Source of the DNA: Lysinibacillus agricola
GTDB lineage: Bacteria > Bacillota > Bacilli > Bacillales_A > Planococcaceae
Assembly (NCBI RefSeq): GCF_016638705.1
Contig: NZ_CP067341.1
Location: forward strand, 1-64,000
DNA: 64,000 nucleotides
Direction of reading: 5' to 3'
Under the pieces are notes generated by a model. It was not told the DNA's origin. It made no database searches and saw only the letters and a list, made by a program, of their open reading frames with translations. The position numbers were made by a program, and so were the translations under genes. Every line of letters starts with the position of its first letter. The first letter of the stretch is position 1. This document shows, in pieces, positions 15,989-30,864 of this stretch.

Positions 15989-16560
15989 GTGCAAATCCCG
16001 AACCGCGAAGACAGAAGTAGTGGTTAGCCAATAGCATGGGTGCCCGTGGTGACGGAAAACCTGAAGGGAGTTGGCGGCAAAGCACCGGTCTGAGGAACAC
16101 GAATCTCATAGAAGGCTAGGTATGATTGGATAAGTGTGCAGAACAACACAAAGTCCTTTCTGTCGAAGGTCATATCAAGTAAATGAGGCGGACAGATGGT
16201 GTGAAAGTGCATGTGCTTACCCAGGGAGGTCTGATGGAAACACAAAGTTCACTTTAACCTACTTAGTGACAAGTAGCTGAACCATCAGAAGTCAGTAGAG
16301 GTCATAGTATCATTCACTTTTAGAATGAACGAGAAGGATCGAACAATTCGGGAGAATACCCCCTTTGCATGCAGTTTTCTATGAGGAACACAGATAATCC
16401 AAGATGGATCGACTCGGTGGAGGTAGTGGTGAATCCCAAAGGAACCATAAGAGGGTGTAGTAGAAACTACGTTAATTATCTGAATTGAACCGCCGTATAC
16501 GGAATCGTATGTACGATGATGTGAGAGATCGGGGGTTAGTCACCTCCTTCTACTCGATTT
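15989..16560 (+). mobile_element. ORF-less, degenerate group II intron
   Basis: The segment begins GTGCAAATCCCGA, a group II intron-like 5' end. It contains the domain I-type stretches GTGGTTAGCCAATAGCA and GGTGACGGAAAACCTGAAGG, which I recall from bacterial group II introns with reverse-transcriptase ORFs. It ends with a domain V-like hairpin (about 16487-16529, GAACCGCCGTATACGG … GTACGATGATGTGAGAG) and a domain VI-like stem (GGGGGTTAGTCACCTCC) near CTACTCGATT. No reverse-transcriptase/maturase frame fits in about 570 bases, so the ORF is deleted. The lower domain V stem shows C-A mismatches. The intron lies about 30 bases behind the rRNA terminator. Boundaries are approximate. Confidence 0.75.
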
Positions 16561-16590
16561 TATGAGTAATACTAATTCATTTAAATAAGG

Positions 16591-16626
16591 CAAGAAGCTG
16601 AAAAATAATAGCTTCTTGTTTTTTTA
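16591..16626 (+). terminator. Terminator-like hairpin downstream of the intron
   Basis: CAAGAAGCT / AGCTTCTTG stem with an A-rich loop, followed by T7 after one G. Confidence 0.6.
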
Positions 16627-16640
16627 TGGCATAATTTTTA

Positions 16641-16715
16641 TCTCATCGTATTGATCGCCTAGAAGAATACCATGTAACGATAAAGGAACTTAAAAATGAA
16701 ATGGATGTATATTAA
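16641..16715 (+). pseudogene. C-terminal remnant of an unrecognised gene
   Basis: A short open frame ending in TAA reads S-H-R-I-D-R-L-E-E-Y-H-V-T-I-K-E-L-K-N-E-M-D-V-Y. It looks like the charged helical end of a protein. There is no start codon or ribosome binding site, and a stop lies two codons upstream. A strong terminator follows 19 bases later, as expected after a real gene. I read this as the tail of a gene whose front was lost, perhaps in the same events that decayed the neighbouring intron. I do not recognise the family. Confidence 0.4.
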
Positions 16716-16733
16716 ATAAAATTTGGTTGTTGT

Positions 16734-16775
16734 TAAGGGATTAGGCTTTGTTATATACAGTGCCTAATCCCTTTT
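16734..16775 (+). terminator. Intrinsic terminator
   Basis: AAGGGATTAGGC / GCCTAATCCCTT stem with T4. It follows the gene remnant and precedes the patatin-like gene. Confidence 0.8.
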
Positions 16776-16895
16776 GTTTTATAGATGTAATTTCAAAGAG
16801 TTACAGGAATTCGATATAAACCTACATATTTCTAGTTCTAATTATTGTTACTAGTTCTTATAATGTAAAGATTACTTGAAAAAGGAGAGGGAATT

Positions 16896-17789
16896 TTGTG
16901 GATTGATGGTGTTTTTTCTGGAGGAGGTTTGAAGGGGTTTGCGCTAGTTGGTGCGTATCAAGTACTAGAAGCTGAAAATTTTCGCTTTAAACGGGTAGCA
17001 GGGACGAGTGCTGGGGCTATTTTAGCTACTTTCATAGCTGCAGGATATAGCGGAAAAGAAATCCAAACTATGTTAGAAGAGTTGGATGTACCTTCATTAC
17101 TAGATCCAAGGAAAACAATCTTACCATTTCCGTTTATGAAGTGGGTTAATGTTTATCACCATTTAGGTTTATATAAAGGAAAAGCATTAGAGAAATGGTT
17201 TTTCCAGAAATTAGCGAACAAAGGAATATATACTTTCGGAGATTTACCTAGAGATTCATTAAAATTAGTGGCATCAGATTTAACAAATGGCAGAATGATT
17301 GTTTTACCAGACGATTTACACAATTATCATATTGATGCAAGGGATTTTTCAGTTGCATGTGCCTTACGTATGAGCTGTGGTATACCATTTTTCTTTGAAC
17401 CTGTTACGTTAAAAACGGGAAAAGGAGAGTCGGTTATTGTAGATGGTGGTGTATTGAGTAATTTTCCGTTATGGGTATTTGACGATAGAGAAGGACGTAA
17501 AGTACGACCAATTATAGGACTTAAATTGAGTAGACGTAGAGAAGAACAACGACCACATGAAATTAAAAATGGATTAAATTTATTTGAAGCTTTATTTTCA
17601 ACTATGAAAGATGCTCATGATGAAAGGTATATCTCAAGACGACATGAAAGAGATATTATTTTCATTCCTGTTGATGATTATAGTGCCACGCAATTTGATT
17701 TAGATGAAGAGACTAAAGAAACGCTTTTAGAAATTGGAAGGAACCGTACTATTCAATTTTTAAAGACGTGGCCAAGATTTAAGTTATAA
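16896..17789 (+). CDS. Patatin-like phospholipase family protein
   Basis: A 297-residue Ser/Asp-dyad lipid acyl hydrolase-type protein. It shows the oxyanion/phosphate loop SGGGLKGFALVGAYQ near the N-terminus, the nucleophile elbow GTSAGA, and the catalytic aspartate in VDGGVLSNFPL. There is no signal peptide, so it is probably cytosolic or peripheral to the membrane. The start is TTG 16896 behind AAAGGAGAGGG. It stands alone between two rRNA operons and is absent from the B. subtilis order at this place. Substrate cannot be deduced. Confidence 0.85.
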   Translation: MWIDGVFSGGGLKGFALVGAYQVLEAENFRFKRVAGTSAGAILATFIAAGYSGKEIQTMLEELDVPSLLDPRKTILPFPFMKWVNVYHHLGLYKGKALEKWFFQKLANKGIYTFGDLPRDSLKLVASDLTNGRMIVLPDDLHNYHIDARDFSVACALRMSCGIPFFFEPVTLKTGKGESVIVDGGVLSNFPLWVFDDREGRKVRPIIGLKLSRRREEQRPHEIKNGLNLFEALFSTMKDAHDERYISRRHERDIIFIPVDDYSATQFDLDEETKETLLEIGRNRTIQFLKTWPRFKL

Positions 17790-17816
17790 AGCTTTTAAAA
17801 AAACGATAGAAAACTA

Positions 17817-17928
17817 TTGACGTGCTATGAAATAGGTGATATTATATAAAAGTTGCTGTTGAACATGCAACTAGGACAATATAAAAATAAAATAACTGTT
17901 TGACACTTTATATAAAACATGTTATTAT
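17817..17928 (+). promoter_or_regulatory. Tandem promoters of rRNA operon 2
   Basis: P1 is TTGACG (17817-17822), 17 bases, TATTAT (17840-17845). P2 is TTGACA (17900-17905), 17 bases, TATTAT (17923-17928). The two are 83 bases apart, and each is followed by ATAAAAGTT. The interval 17790-18101 holds only these promoters and the leader that is conserved among the three operons. Confidence 0.85.
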
Positions 17929-18101
17929 ATAAAAGTTAACTCTTAACAAAGAGATAACGATTGCAAATGAACCTTGAAAACTGAACAAGCAAAACGTAAT
18001 CAATAAAGTTTTTAGTAGCTAACCTTGAGTTGGTGAACGAAACAAAATTTTGGACATCAAACATGATGCCAGCAAAACAATTTGAGCTTATCAAATTTCT
18101 T

Positions 18102-19663
<1,562 letters not shown>

Positions 19664-19833
19664 TTTCGGAATACAAACTTAGGGTTTGTAAGATTACGTT
19701 TTGCGTTCAGTTTTGAAGGTTCATTCTTACGAATGAAATACTTCAAAACTTGTTCTTTGAAAACTGGATAAAACGACATTGAAATTGTAACAAACACATT
19801 TATTTTTTTAAGTTTTTTTATAGGCTTAATAAC

Positions 19834-19958
19834 GAAGAAGGTTTCAAGACACGAGTAGTTCTAGGAAGCAATCGAGAGAAGGAAGGAGCGTACCTATGTA
19901 CGTGACTGACTGAACGAGTGAAGCTGACGACGAAATGCGATGTGTATTGAAAGCTGTA
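19834..19958 (+). repeat. rRNA-spacer hairpin element, full copy 2, inserted at the 5' edge of 23S (operon 2)
   Basis: Compared with operons 1 and 3, about 125 bases are inserted between AGGCTTAATAAC and the first base of mature 23S, inside the RNase III-type processing stem. The core unit is 19842-19954 (113 bp) with ends TTTCAAGACACGAG and GATGTGTATTGAAAGC. Its central hairpin is CGTAC-CTAT-GTACG. Confidence 0.8.
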
Positions 19959-22901
<2,943 letters not shown>

Positions 22902-22966
22902 AATGTTTGAAACATTCAATGCACCGTTTATCCAGTTTTGAAAGAACAAAACCTTTCATTTTAGGG

Positions 22967-22993
22967 TTTCAAAATACGACGTATATTGAAAGC
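22967..22993 (+). repeat. Arm-only derivative of the rRNA-spacer hairpin (operon 2)
   Basis: A 27-base hairpin, TTTCAAAATACG joined directly to ACGTATATTGAAAGC. It equals the outer arms of the full element with the ~86-base centre missing. The same derivative lies at 55001-55027. Confidence 0.75.
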
Positions 22994-23002
22994 CAAAGAG
23001 AG

Positions 23003-23116
23003 CTTCAAGACACAAGTAGTACAAGGAAGCAAACGAGTGAATGAGGGAGCGTACCTCTGTACGTGATCGATTGAACGAGAGAAGCTGACGCAGTAATACG
23101 CCGTGTATTGGAGGTC
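23003..23116 (+). repeat. rRNA-spacer hairpin element, full copy 3 (23S-5S spacer, operon 2)
   Basis: 114 bases bounded by CTTCAAGACAC and GTGTATTGGAG. The central hairpin is CGTAC-CTCT-GTACG. It lies 9 bases behind the arm-only derivative. Confidence 0.78.
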
Positions 23117-23124
23117 GTCAATAG

Positions 23125-23240
23125 TCTAGTGATGATGGCAAAGAGGTCACACCCGTTCCCATACCGAACACGGAAGTTAAGCTCTTTAGCGCCGATGGTA
23201 GTTGGGGGCTTCCCCCTGTGAGAGTAGGACGTCGCTAGGC
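23125..23240 (+). rRNA. rrf: 5S ribosomal RNA, operon 2
   Basis: 116 bases with the conserved GAGGTCACACCCGTTCCCAT segment, same as operon 1. Confidence 0.95.
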
Positions 23241-23246
23241 AATGAA

Positions 23247-23278
23247 GACAGTCAGCTGTGTGCTGGCTGTTTTTTTTT
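23247..23278 (+). terminator. rRNA operon 2 terminator
   Basis: Stem ACAGTCAGC / GCTGGCTGT followed by about T9, same hairpin as operon 1. Confidence 0.9.
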
Positions 23279-23476
23279 ATGAAAATCCTTAATAACTTAT
23301 CAATAATCCCACAAAACTTGCCTAAAATTATAATAAGGCGGGCTTCAACAAATATTTATATACTAAACGAAGAAGAAAATTAAAAAGGCTATATTTTTAT
23401 CAGTGTAAAAAAGAGAAAAGGCTATCATATTTATCGCCTTCGAAAAAAACTGAATTGTCTTTCTTTTATAAGTTTC

Positions 23477-23505
23477 TTGACAGTAGCTTAGCACGTTGTT
23501 AATCT
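23477..23505 (+). promoter_or_regulatory. Putative guaB promoter
   Basis: TTGACA (23477-23482), 17-base spacer, TAATCT (23500-23505), 42 bases before the guaB start. The rest of 23280-23476 shows nothing recognisable. Confidence 0.6.
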
Positions 23506-23531
23506 TACAATTAATATTCTTTTAACTATAG

Positions 23532-25010
<1,479 letters not shown>

Positions 25011-25030
25011 TATATTACTAGCAACTTTTA

Positions 25031-25075
25031 TGCTCTCGAATCGTCTACAAAGATGGCGCGAGAGCATTTTTTTTT
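25031..25075 (+). terminator. Intrinsic terminator after guaB
   Basis: TGCTCTCG and CGAGAGCA arms followed by T9. Confidence 0.88.
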
Positions 25076-25154
25076 ATGATAAAGAGTGCGCACGGACGTT
25101 ACTATCTATGATAAAATGTCGAGGACAAGATTATTTTTTTGGAGGGCTTTAAAG

Positions 25155-26486
25155 GTGAAAAAGACAATGAACACCGTAATTCGCTTGCTCCTAATTCCTG
25201 TTTTGTTATTGAGTGTTTTAGCAGGTATTCCAGCGAAGGCAAATGCAGAAACAGATTTAGGACTACACGTGGATGCTGCGATTTTAATTGACGCAGATTC
25301 AGGGAAAATTTTATATGAACAAAATGCAGATACTTCACTAGGTATCGCGAGTATGACAAAAATGATGACTGAATATCTGTTATTGGATGCAATTAAAGCA
25401 GGTACAGTTAAGTGGGATCAGGAATATCACGTAACTGATTATACGTATAAAATGTCTCAAAACCGTGCGTTAAGTAATGTACCATTACGTAGAGATGGAA
25501 GTTACACAATTCGTGAATTATATGAGGCGATGGCAATTTACTCTGCAAATGCTGCTACAGTAGCTATAGCAGAAACAATTGCAGGTACTGAAACTGAGTT
25601 TTTAAAGCTTATGAATAAAAAGGCAGAAGAGCTTGGTCTTAAAGACTATAAATTCGTGAATTCTACTGGTCTTAACAATGCAGATTTATTTGGTATGCAG
25701 CCAGCTGGTACTGGACCAAATGATGAAAACGTAATGCCTGCTAAATCTGTAGCAAAATTAGCATATCATTTACTAAAAGATCATCCAGACGTATTAAAAA
25801 CGTCTAAAATTGCAAAAAAGACGTTCCGTGAAGGTACAGAAGATGCAATTAACATGGAGAACTGGAACTTTATGTTGCCAGGATTAGTGTTCCAATATGA
25901 AGGTGTTGACGGATTAAAAACAGGTACAACAGACTTTGCTGGACATTGCTTTACAGGTACAGCAGAGCGCAATGGTACACGTTTAATTTCTGTTGTTATG
26001 AAGGCTGTAGATACACAAGGACAGGGCTCAAGAAAAGCGCGCTTCGATGAAACAGCTAAATTGCTTAACTATGGTTTCTCACAATTCTCGAAACAAGAAA
26101 TTATTCCGGCGAACTATACGTTTAAAGATCAAGAAACAGTAAAAGTTACAAAAGGTAAAGAAAACAAAGTAGCGATTGCTGTTAAAGAACCAGTTTCATT
26201 TATGATAAAGTCATCTGATAAAGACTTATATAAACCTAAACTAGTATTAGATAAAAAGAGTCTTGAGGCAGAGGTTAAGAAGGATACAGTTGTCGGAAAG
26301 GTAGTTATTGAGCGCTCAGAAGGCACAGATTACGGCTTTGTTGATGGCAAGGACCTTTCAGTCGATGTTGTCACTACAGAGGCTGTGGAGCGTGCTAGTG
26401 GTATCTCATTATTCTTCCAAGGTGTTGGTAGCTTCTTCGGCAGCCTATGGAGCGGCATTACTGACTTTGTTGGTGGCTTATTTTAA
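25155..26486 (+). CDS. dacA: D-alanyl-D-alanine carboxypeptidase (PBP5-type)
   Basis: It trims the terminal D-Ala from peptidoglycan stem peptides at the outer face of the membrane. I choose GTG 25155 (443 residues) because GGAGGG (25141-25146) is 8 bases upstream and the product then begins with a signal peptide ending near PAKANAE. The catalytic set is complete: S66-M-T-K69, the S-A-N triad, and KTGTTDFAG. A PBP5 C-terminal domain follows, then a C-terminal amphipathic anchor rich in Phe, Gly and Trp. A longer frame from 25086 would place 23 polar residues ahead of the signal and lacks a ribosome binding site. Confidence 0.95.
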   Translation: MKKTMNTVIRLLLIPVLLLSVLAGIPAKANAETDLGLHVDAAILIDADSGKILYEQNADTSLGIASMTKMMTEYLLLDAIKAGTVKWDQEYHVTDYTYKMSQNRALSNVPLRRDGSYTIRELYEAMAIYSANAATVAIAETIAGTETEFLKLMNKKAEELGLKDYKFVNSTGLNNADLFGMQPAGTGPNDENVMPAKSVAKLAYHLLKDHPDVLKTSKIAKKTFREGTEDAINMENWNFMLPGLVFQYEGVDGLKTGTTDFAGHCFTGTAERNGTRLISVVMKAVDTQGQGSRKARFDETAKLLNYGFSQFSKQEIIPANYTFKDQETVKVTKGKENKVAIAVKEPVSFMIKSSDKDLYKPKLVLDKKSLEAEVKKDTVVGKVVIERSEGTDYGFVDGKDLSVDVVTTEAVERASGISLFFQGVGSFFGSLWSGITDFVGGLF

Positions 26487-26499
26487 TAATTAATGTATA

Positions 26500-26539
26500 A
26501 AGAACACGTAGATGTTTTAAACTATCTCGTGTTCTTTTT
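26500..26539 (+). terminator. Intrinsic terminator after dacA
   Basis: AAGAACACG / CGTGTTCTT arms followed by a T run. Confidence 0.85.
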
Positions 26540-26590
26540 CACGTTTTTAAGCTTTATTGCATACGCTAATAGGCGAAAGGATGTGGCTAA

Positions 26591-28429
26591 ATGTGTGGTA
26601 TTACAGGATGGGCTAGCTTTCAAAAGGATTTAAGAACAAGTGATAGAATTCTGAAGTTAATGACGCAAACGTTAAATAAGCGTGGGCCTGATGATGAAAA
26701 TATTTGGTGTAGTGAACATATTGCATTTGGCCATCGTCGGTTAGCTGTCATAGATTTAATCGGTGGGAAGCAACCAATGAAAAAAGTACATGATGGTGCA
26801 AACTATGTCATTACATATAATGGCGAGCTTTATAATACAGAGGAACTACGGAAAGAGCTTCAAAATCGGGGGTATGTTTTTACAACAAGGTCAGATACCG
26901 AAGTGTTATTAACTGCTTATATTGAATGGAAAGAGCAGTGTGTTGATTTTATAAATGGAATTTTCGCTTTCGGTGTATGGGATGAACGATCACAATCTCT
27001 TTTTTTATGTCGAGATCGACTAGGTGTAAAGCCTTTGTTTTACACAGAACAACAAGACGGCTTGCTTTTTGCATCCGAGGTGAAAGCACTCTTAGCGCAT
27101 CCGTTGATTAAAACGACCGTCAATACGGAAGGGCTAGCAAATATTATGGCTGTAGGACCGTCTAGAACGCCCGGAAAGTCAATTTTCCAAAATATTTGTG
27201 AGCTACGTCCAGGATATGCAATGCGTTTCTCTAGAGAGGGTATACGAGTTTGGCAGTATTGGGCGTTACAAAGTAAACGTCATGAAGAGTCATTAGACGA
27301 AACAATTGATCATGTCCGTTTTTTGTTAACTGATGCGATTGAACGACAGCTTGTTTCAGACGTACCGATTTGTACATTTCTTTCAGGTGGTTTAGATTCT
27401 AGCATTATTACCGGAATTGCAGCAAACAGGTTTCAGCAACAAAATAAAGGTACACTGCATACGTACTCTATAGACTATGAGGATAATGAACGTTTCTTTA
27501 ATCCGCATGCTTTTCAAACGTCCACAGACACGTATTGGATTCAAAAAATGACAGATACTTTTAGTACAACACATCATGCTGAGGAAATTTCTCAGCAACA
27601 ATTAATCGATTTTTTAGTAGAATCTGTCATTGTTAGAGATTCACCGGGGATGGCAGATGTAGATTCATCATTATTATGGTTTTGTCGAGAAATTAAAAAG
27701 GACTTTACCGTTGCACTATCAGGTGAATGTGCAGATGAAATTTTCGGTGGTTACCCATGGTTTACAGAAACGACTACAGGTTTCCCTTGGATTCGTTCAC
27801 TGTCTGAAAGATCAACACTGTTACAAGAGCGGTGGCGTAAGAAATTAGCAGTTGAATCATATGCACAACAGGTATATTCGCAAACAATTGCAGAAGTACC
27901 ATATCTTGATGGAGAGAGTATTGAGGAAATTAGACAACGTGAAATGTTTTATTTGAATATGGTATGGTTTATGCAAACATTGCTGGAACGAAAAGACCGT
28001 ATGAGTATGGGAGCGAGTCTTGAAGTTCGTGTTCCATTTGCAGATCATCGCCTTGTGGAATATGCGTGGAATATTCCTTGGGAAATGAAAAATTTGGGTG
28101 GTAAGGAAAAGGGTTTACTCCGTAAGGCTATGCAACATTTATTGCCAGAAGAAGTTTTGTATCGAAAGAAGAATCCATATCCTAAAACTTATCATCCAAT
28201 TTATACAGTAGGTGTTCAAAATTGGCTAAGAGAAATTATGGAGAATAAAAATTCAATTCTTCATGAATTATTTGAGCGACAGAAGCTGATAGAGCTAATT
28301 GAATCTGGTGGAGGTTCTTTCAAAGTTCCTTGGTATGGACAATTAATGGCAGGTCCACAGCTTTTGGCTTATCTGGGGCAAATCCATACATGGTTTGAGC
28401 TTTATAATATCCAGCTAATTGAATCATAA
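26591..28429 (+). CDS. asnB: Asparagine synthase (glutamine-hydrolysing)
   Basis: It makes asparagine from aspartate with glutamine as ammonia donor. The N-terminus begins MCGITGW, so cysteine 2 is the class II glutaminase nucleophile. GELYNTEELR and RSDTEV belong to the same domain. The synthetase half has the PP-loop SGGLDSS and ALSGECADEIFGGYP, plus RKDRMSMGASLEVRVPFAD near the C-terminus. The length of 612 residues is normal for this family. B. subtilis has several paralogues and I cannot tell which it matches best. It is convergent with pdxR and shares a bidirectional terminator. Confidence 0.92.
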   Translation: MCGITGWASFQKDLRTSDRILKLMTQTLNKRGPDDENIWCSEHIAFGHRRLAVIDLIGGKQPMKKVHDGANYVITYNGELYNTEELRKELQNRGYVFTTRSDTEVLLTAYIEWKEQCVDFINGIFAFGVWDERSQSLFLCRDRLGVKPLFYTEQQDGLLFASEVKALLAHPLIKTTVNTEGLANIMAVGPSRTPGKSIFQNICELRPGYAMRFSREGIRVWQYWALQSKRHEESLDETIDHVRFLLTDAIERQLVSDVPICTFLSGGLDSSIITGIAANRFQQQNKGTLHTYSIDYEDNERFFNPHAFQTSTDTYWIQKMTDTFSTTHHAEEISQQQLIDFLVESVIVRDSPGMADVDSSLLWFCREIKKDFTVALSGECADEIFGGYPWFTETTTGFPWIRSLSERSTLLQERWRKKLAVESYAQQVYSQTIAEVPYLDGESIEEIRQREMFYLNMVWFMQTLLERKDRMSMGASLEVRVPFADHRLVEYAWNIPWEMKNLGGKEKGLLRKAMQHLLPEEVLYRKKNPYPKTYHPIYTVGVQNWLREIMENKNSILHELFERQKLIELIESGGGSFKVPWYGQLMAGPQLLAYLGQIHTWFELYNIQLIES

Positions 28430-28433
28430 AGAA

Positions 28434-28475
28434 ACACCTATCAACCTTTTATGGTGAGGTTGATGGGTGTTTTTT
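28434..28475. terminator. Bidirectional terminator between asnB and pdxR
   Basis: ACACCTATCAACC / GGTTGATGGGTGT stem with T6 on the plus strand and an A run on the other side. It overlaps the last codons of pdxR. Confidence 0.8.
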
Positions 28476-29873
28476 CTGTATATCCCAACAGTCCATTAGC
28501 TTTTCAATAGATGGTTCAATTTCATGTACAGGTATACCTCCAAAGCCTAATAAAAATTGAGCTTGTGAGGTTGTAGAGTAATCTAAGCGATAATCAGATA
28601 GCGGATAGATCCCGATTTCCGCATTGGAGGCAAGCTGCTGTAATTGCTTTTCAGACAAAGCATGTTGTACATCCAGTAAAATATGCATTCCTGCTTGCTC
28701 ACCAGTAATTTTAATTTGATTAGAATAGTTTTCTAAAATAGAAGTAAGTTTTTCATGCTTTTTTCGATAAACTTTCCTCATTCGATTTAAATGCTTTGCA
28801 AAATGACCGTCATGCATAAAATTAGCAACGATGTGCTGGTCGAAACGAGGTACTGTTGATGAATAGTAATTAAATACATCATTATAAGTTGCAAGTAATT
28901 TTGTTGGAAGTACAAAATAAGCAACACGCAAGGACGGCATTAATGATTTTGTAAATGTACTCATATAAATGACTTTATCATTTCGATCTAATGCATGAAG
29001 TGCAGGAATCGGTTTTCCAGTATAACGAAATTCGGAATCATAATCATCTTCAATAATATATCGGGAGGAGCTTTGTGCGGCCCAATTTAAAGCTTGTGCA
29101 CGTCTCGTTGCCGATAATACTGCTCCTGTTGGGAATTGGTGTGATGGCGTGATATAAACAACGTCAGCGCTAGTTTTTTCGAGCTCATGAATAATAATTC
29201 CTTCATCATCGACTGCAATAGGATAAACTTTTCGTTTATGCTGAGAAAACATACGATGCACAGCTGGATAGCCTGGATTTTCAAGCGCAAAGCAAGTGTT
29301 GTCACTAAAGAGGCGCAAAATCATTGGTAGAAGTTGCTCTGTTCCTGAGCCGATAACAATTTGTTCAGGACTACAAACAACTCCGCGTGATTGAAATAAA
29401 TAATTAGCAATCTCCGTACGTAAAGATAGCTCTCCCTGAGGCTCACCCGTTAATAATAATTCCTTTGAGGTATCATCAAAAAGCTCTTTCGCATATTTTC
29501 GCCATGTTTGAAAAGGGAAGGCATCGATATCGATGGAACCAGGATTAAAATCTATCTTGTACGATTTTTTCTTAGGTTGTTCGTTTAAGGGAACTATTGT
29601 GTCCTGCTGAATATACGGAAGCTCGTCAATTTCCTCTACAAAATAACCAACACGGGATTTAGACATAATATAGCCTTCTGCAAGTAGCTGTGCATACGCA
29701 ATTTCAATTGTTGTTTGAGAAATATTCAAAAAATCGGCTAATTTTCTTTTTGATGGTAATTTTTCTCCTACTGCAATTTTATTTGTAATAATAGCTTCTT
29801 TAATACCGCTATAAAGCTGGTCATAGAGCGGTTTTTCACCATTTTTTTCTAGCTGAAATAATAGCATGTCCAT
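28449..29873 (-). CDS. pdxR: MocR/GntR-type regulator of pyridoxal phosphate synthesis
   Basis: A 474-residue MocR protein: an N-terminal GntR winged helix (GEKLPSKRKLADFLNISQTT) fused to an aminotransferase-like fold. The fold keeps a PLP-lysine context (YMSTFTKSLMPSLRVAY) and the ADVVYITPSHQFPTG region. Such proteins sense PLP and activate pdxST when it is short. It is divergent from pdxS with about 105 bases between, as expected for PdxR. The start is ATG 29873 behind AGGAGG. The function is assigned from domain architecture and location. Confidence 0.88.
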   Translation of the reverse strand: MDMLLFQLEKNGEKPLYDQLYSGIKEAIITNKIAVGEKLPSKRKLADFLNISQTTIEIAYAQLLAEGYIMSKSRVGYFVEEIDELPYIQQDTIVPLNEQPKKKSYKIDFNPGSIDIDAFPFQTWRKYAKELFDDTSKELLLTGEPQGELSLRTEIANYLFQSRGVVCSPEQIVIGSGTEQLLPMILRLFSDNTCFALENPGYPAVHRMFSQHKRKVYPIAVDDEGIIIHELEKTSADVVYITPSHQFPTGAVLSATRRAQALNWAAQSSSRYIIEDDYDSEFRYTGKPIPALHALDRNDKVIYMSTFTKSLMPSLRVAYFVLPTKLLATYNDVFNYYSSTVPRFDQHIVANFMHDGHFAKHLNRMRKVYRKKHEKLTSILENYSNQIKITGEQAGMHILLDVQHALSEKQLQQLASNAEIGIYPLSDYRLDYSTTSQAQFLLGFGGIPVHEIEPSIEKLMDCWDIQKKHPSTSP

Positions 29874-29978
29874 GTTCTTGAATCCTCCTGACCCTATAAT
29901 TATTTTGTAAACTGGATATTTTTATATGGTCAATTTCAATTATACTAAATTTCATCATAAAGGTGGAGGTTAGAAATC

Positions 29979-30863
29979 ATGAAACAAACAGGTACAGAGT
30001 TAGTAAAACGCGGGATGGCGGAAATGCAAAAGGGTGGCGTCATTATGGATGTTATTAATGCAGAGCAAGCGAAAATTGCGGAAGCGGCAGGAGCTGTAGC
30101 TGTCATGGCATTAGAACGAGTACCATCAGATATTCGCAAGGCGGGTGGTGTTGCACGCATGGCCGATCCTCGTATTGTCGAGGAGGTAATGGGTGCTGTA
30201 TCCATTCCTGTCATGGCTAAAGCACGTATTGGACATATTGTTGAAGCAAGAGTTTTAGAAGCAATGGGCGTCGATTATATTGATGAAAGTGAAGTATTAA
30301 CTCCAGCAGACGAAGAGTTTCATTTATTAAAAAGTGATTACACAGTACCATTTGTTTGTGGCTGTCGCGATTTAGGGGAAGCAGCTCGACGCATTGGTGA
30401 GGGAGCTTCCATGCTACGAACTAAAGGTGAACCGGGGACGGGTAATATTGTAGAGGCTGTTCGCCATATTCGTAAAGTGAATGCGCAAGTACGTAAGGTA
30501 GTAGGGATGACTGAGGACGAGTTAATGACAGAGGCTAAATTACTTGGTGCTCCTTTTGAATTATTAAGAGAAATTAAGCGTCTTGGCCGTTTACCAGTCG
30601 TGAATTTTGCAGCAGGTGGAGTTGCTACGCCAGCTGATGCGGCATTAATGATGGAGCTTGGAGCAGACGGTGTATTCGTTGGTTCTGGTATTTTTAAATC
30701 AGAAAACCCAGAAAAATTTGCCCGTGCAATTGTGGAAGCTACTACGCATTATAAGGACTACAAGCTAATTGCTAACATTTCAAAAGAGCTAGGTGTTCCG
30801 ATGAAAGGTATTGATATTGCTCAGCTTAGTCAAAATGAGCGTATGCAAGAGCGAGGCTGGTAA
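29979..30863 (+). CDS. pdxS: Pyridoxal 5'-phosphate synthase subunit PdxS
   Basis: The lyase subunit builds PLP from ribose 5-phosphate, glyceraldehyde 3-phosphate and ammonia. The 294-residue barrel shows the substrate lysines in [10 protein letters not shown] and [11 protein letters not shown], and the phosphate-binding [12 protein letters not shown]. The start is ATG 29979 behind GGTGGAGG. The stop is immediately followed by pdxT, so both subunits come from one transcript. Confidence 0.97.
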   Translation: MKQTGTELVKRGMAEMQKGGVIMDVINAEQAKIAEAAGAVAVMALERVPSDIRKAGGVARMADPRIVEEVMGAVSIPVMAKARIGHIVEARVLEAMGVDYIDESEVLTPADEEFHLLKSDYTVPFVCGCRDLGEAARRIGEGASMLRTKGEPGTGNIVEAVRHIRKVNAQVRKVVGMTEDELMTEAKLLGAPFELLREIKRLGRLPVVNFAAGGVATPADAALMMELGADGVFVGSGIFKSENPEKFARAIVEATTHYKDYKLIANISKELGVPMKGIDIAQLSQNERMQERGW

Positions 30864-30864
30864 G

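Noticed and set aside
16024..16245. Minus-strand open frame of 73 codons in the intron
   Set aside because: It is antisense to group II intron structural domains and lacks a ribosome binding site.
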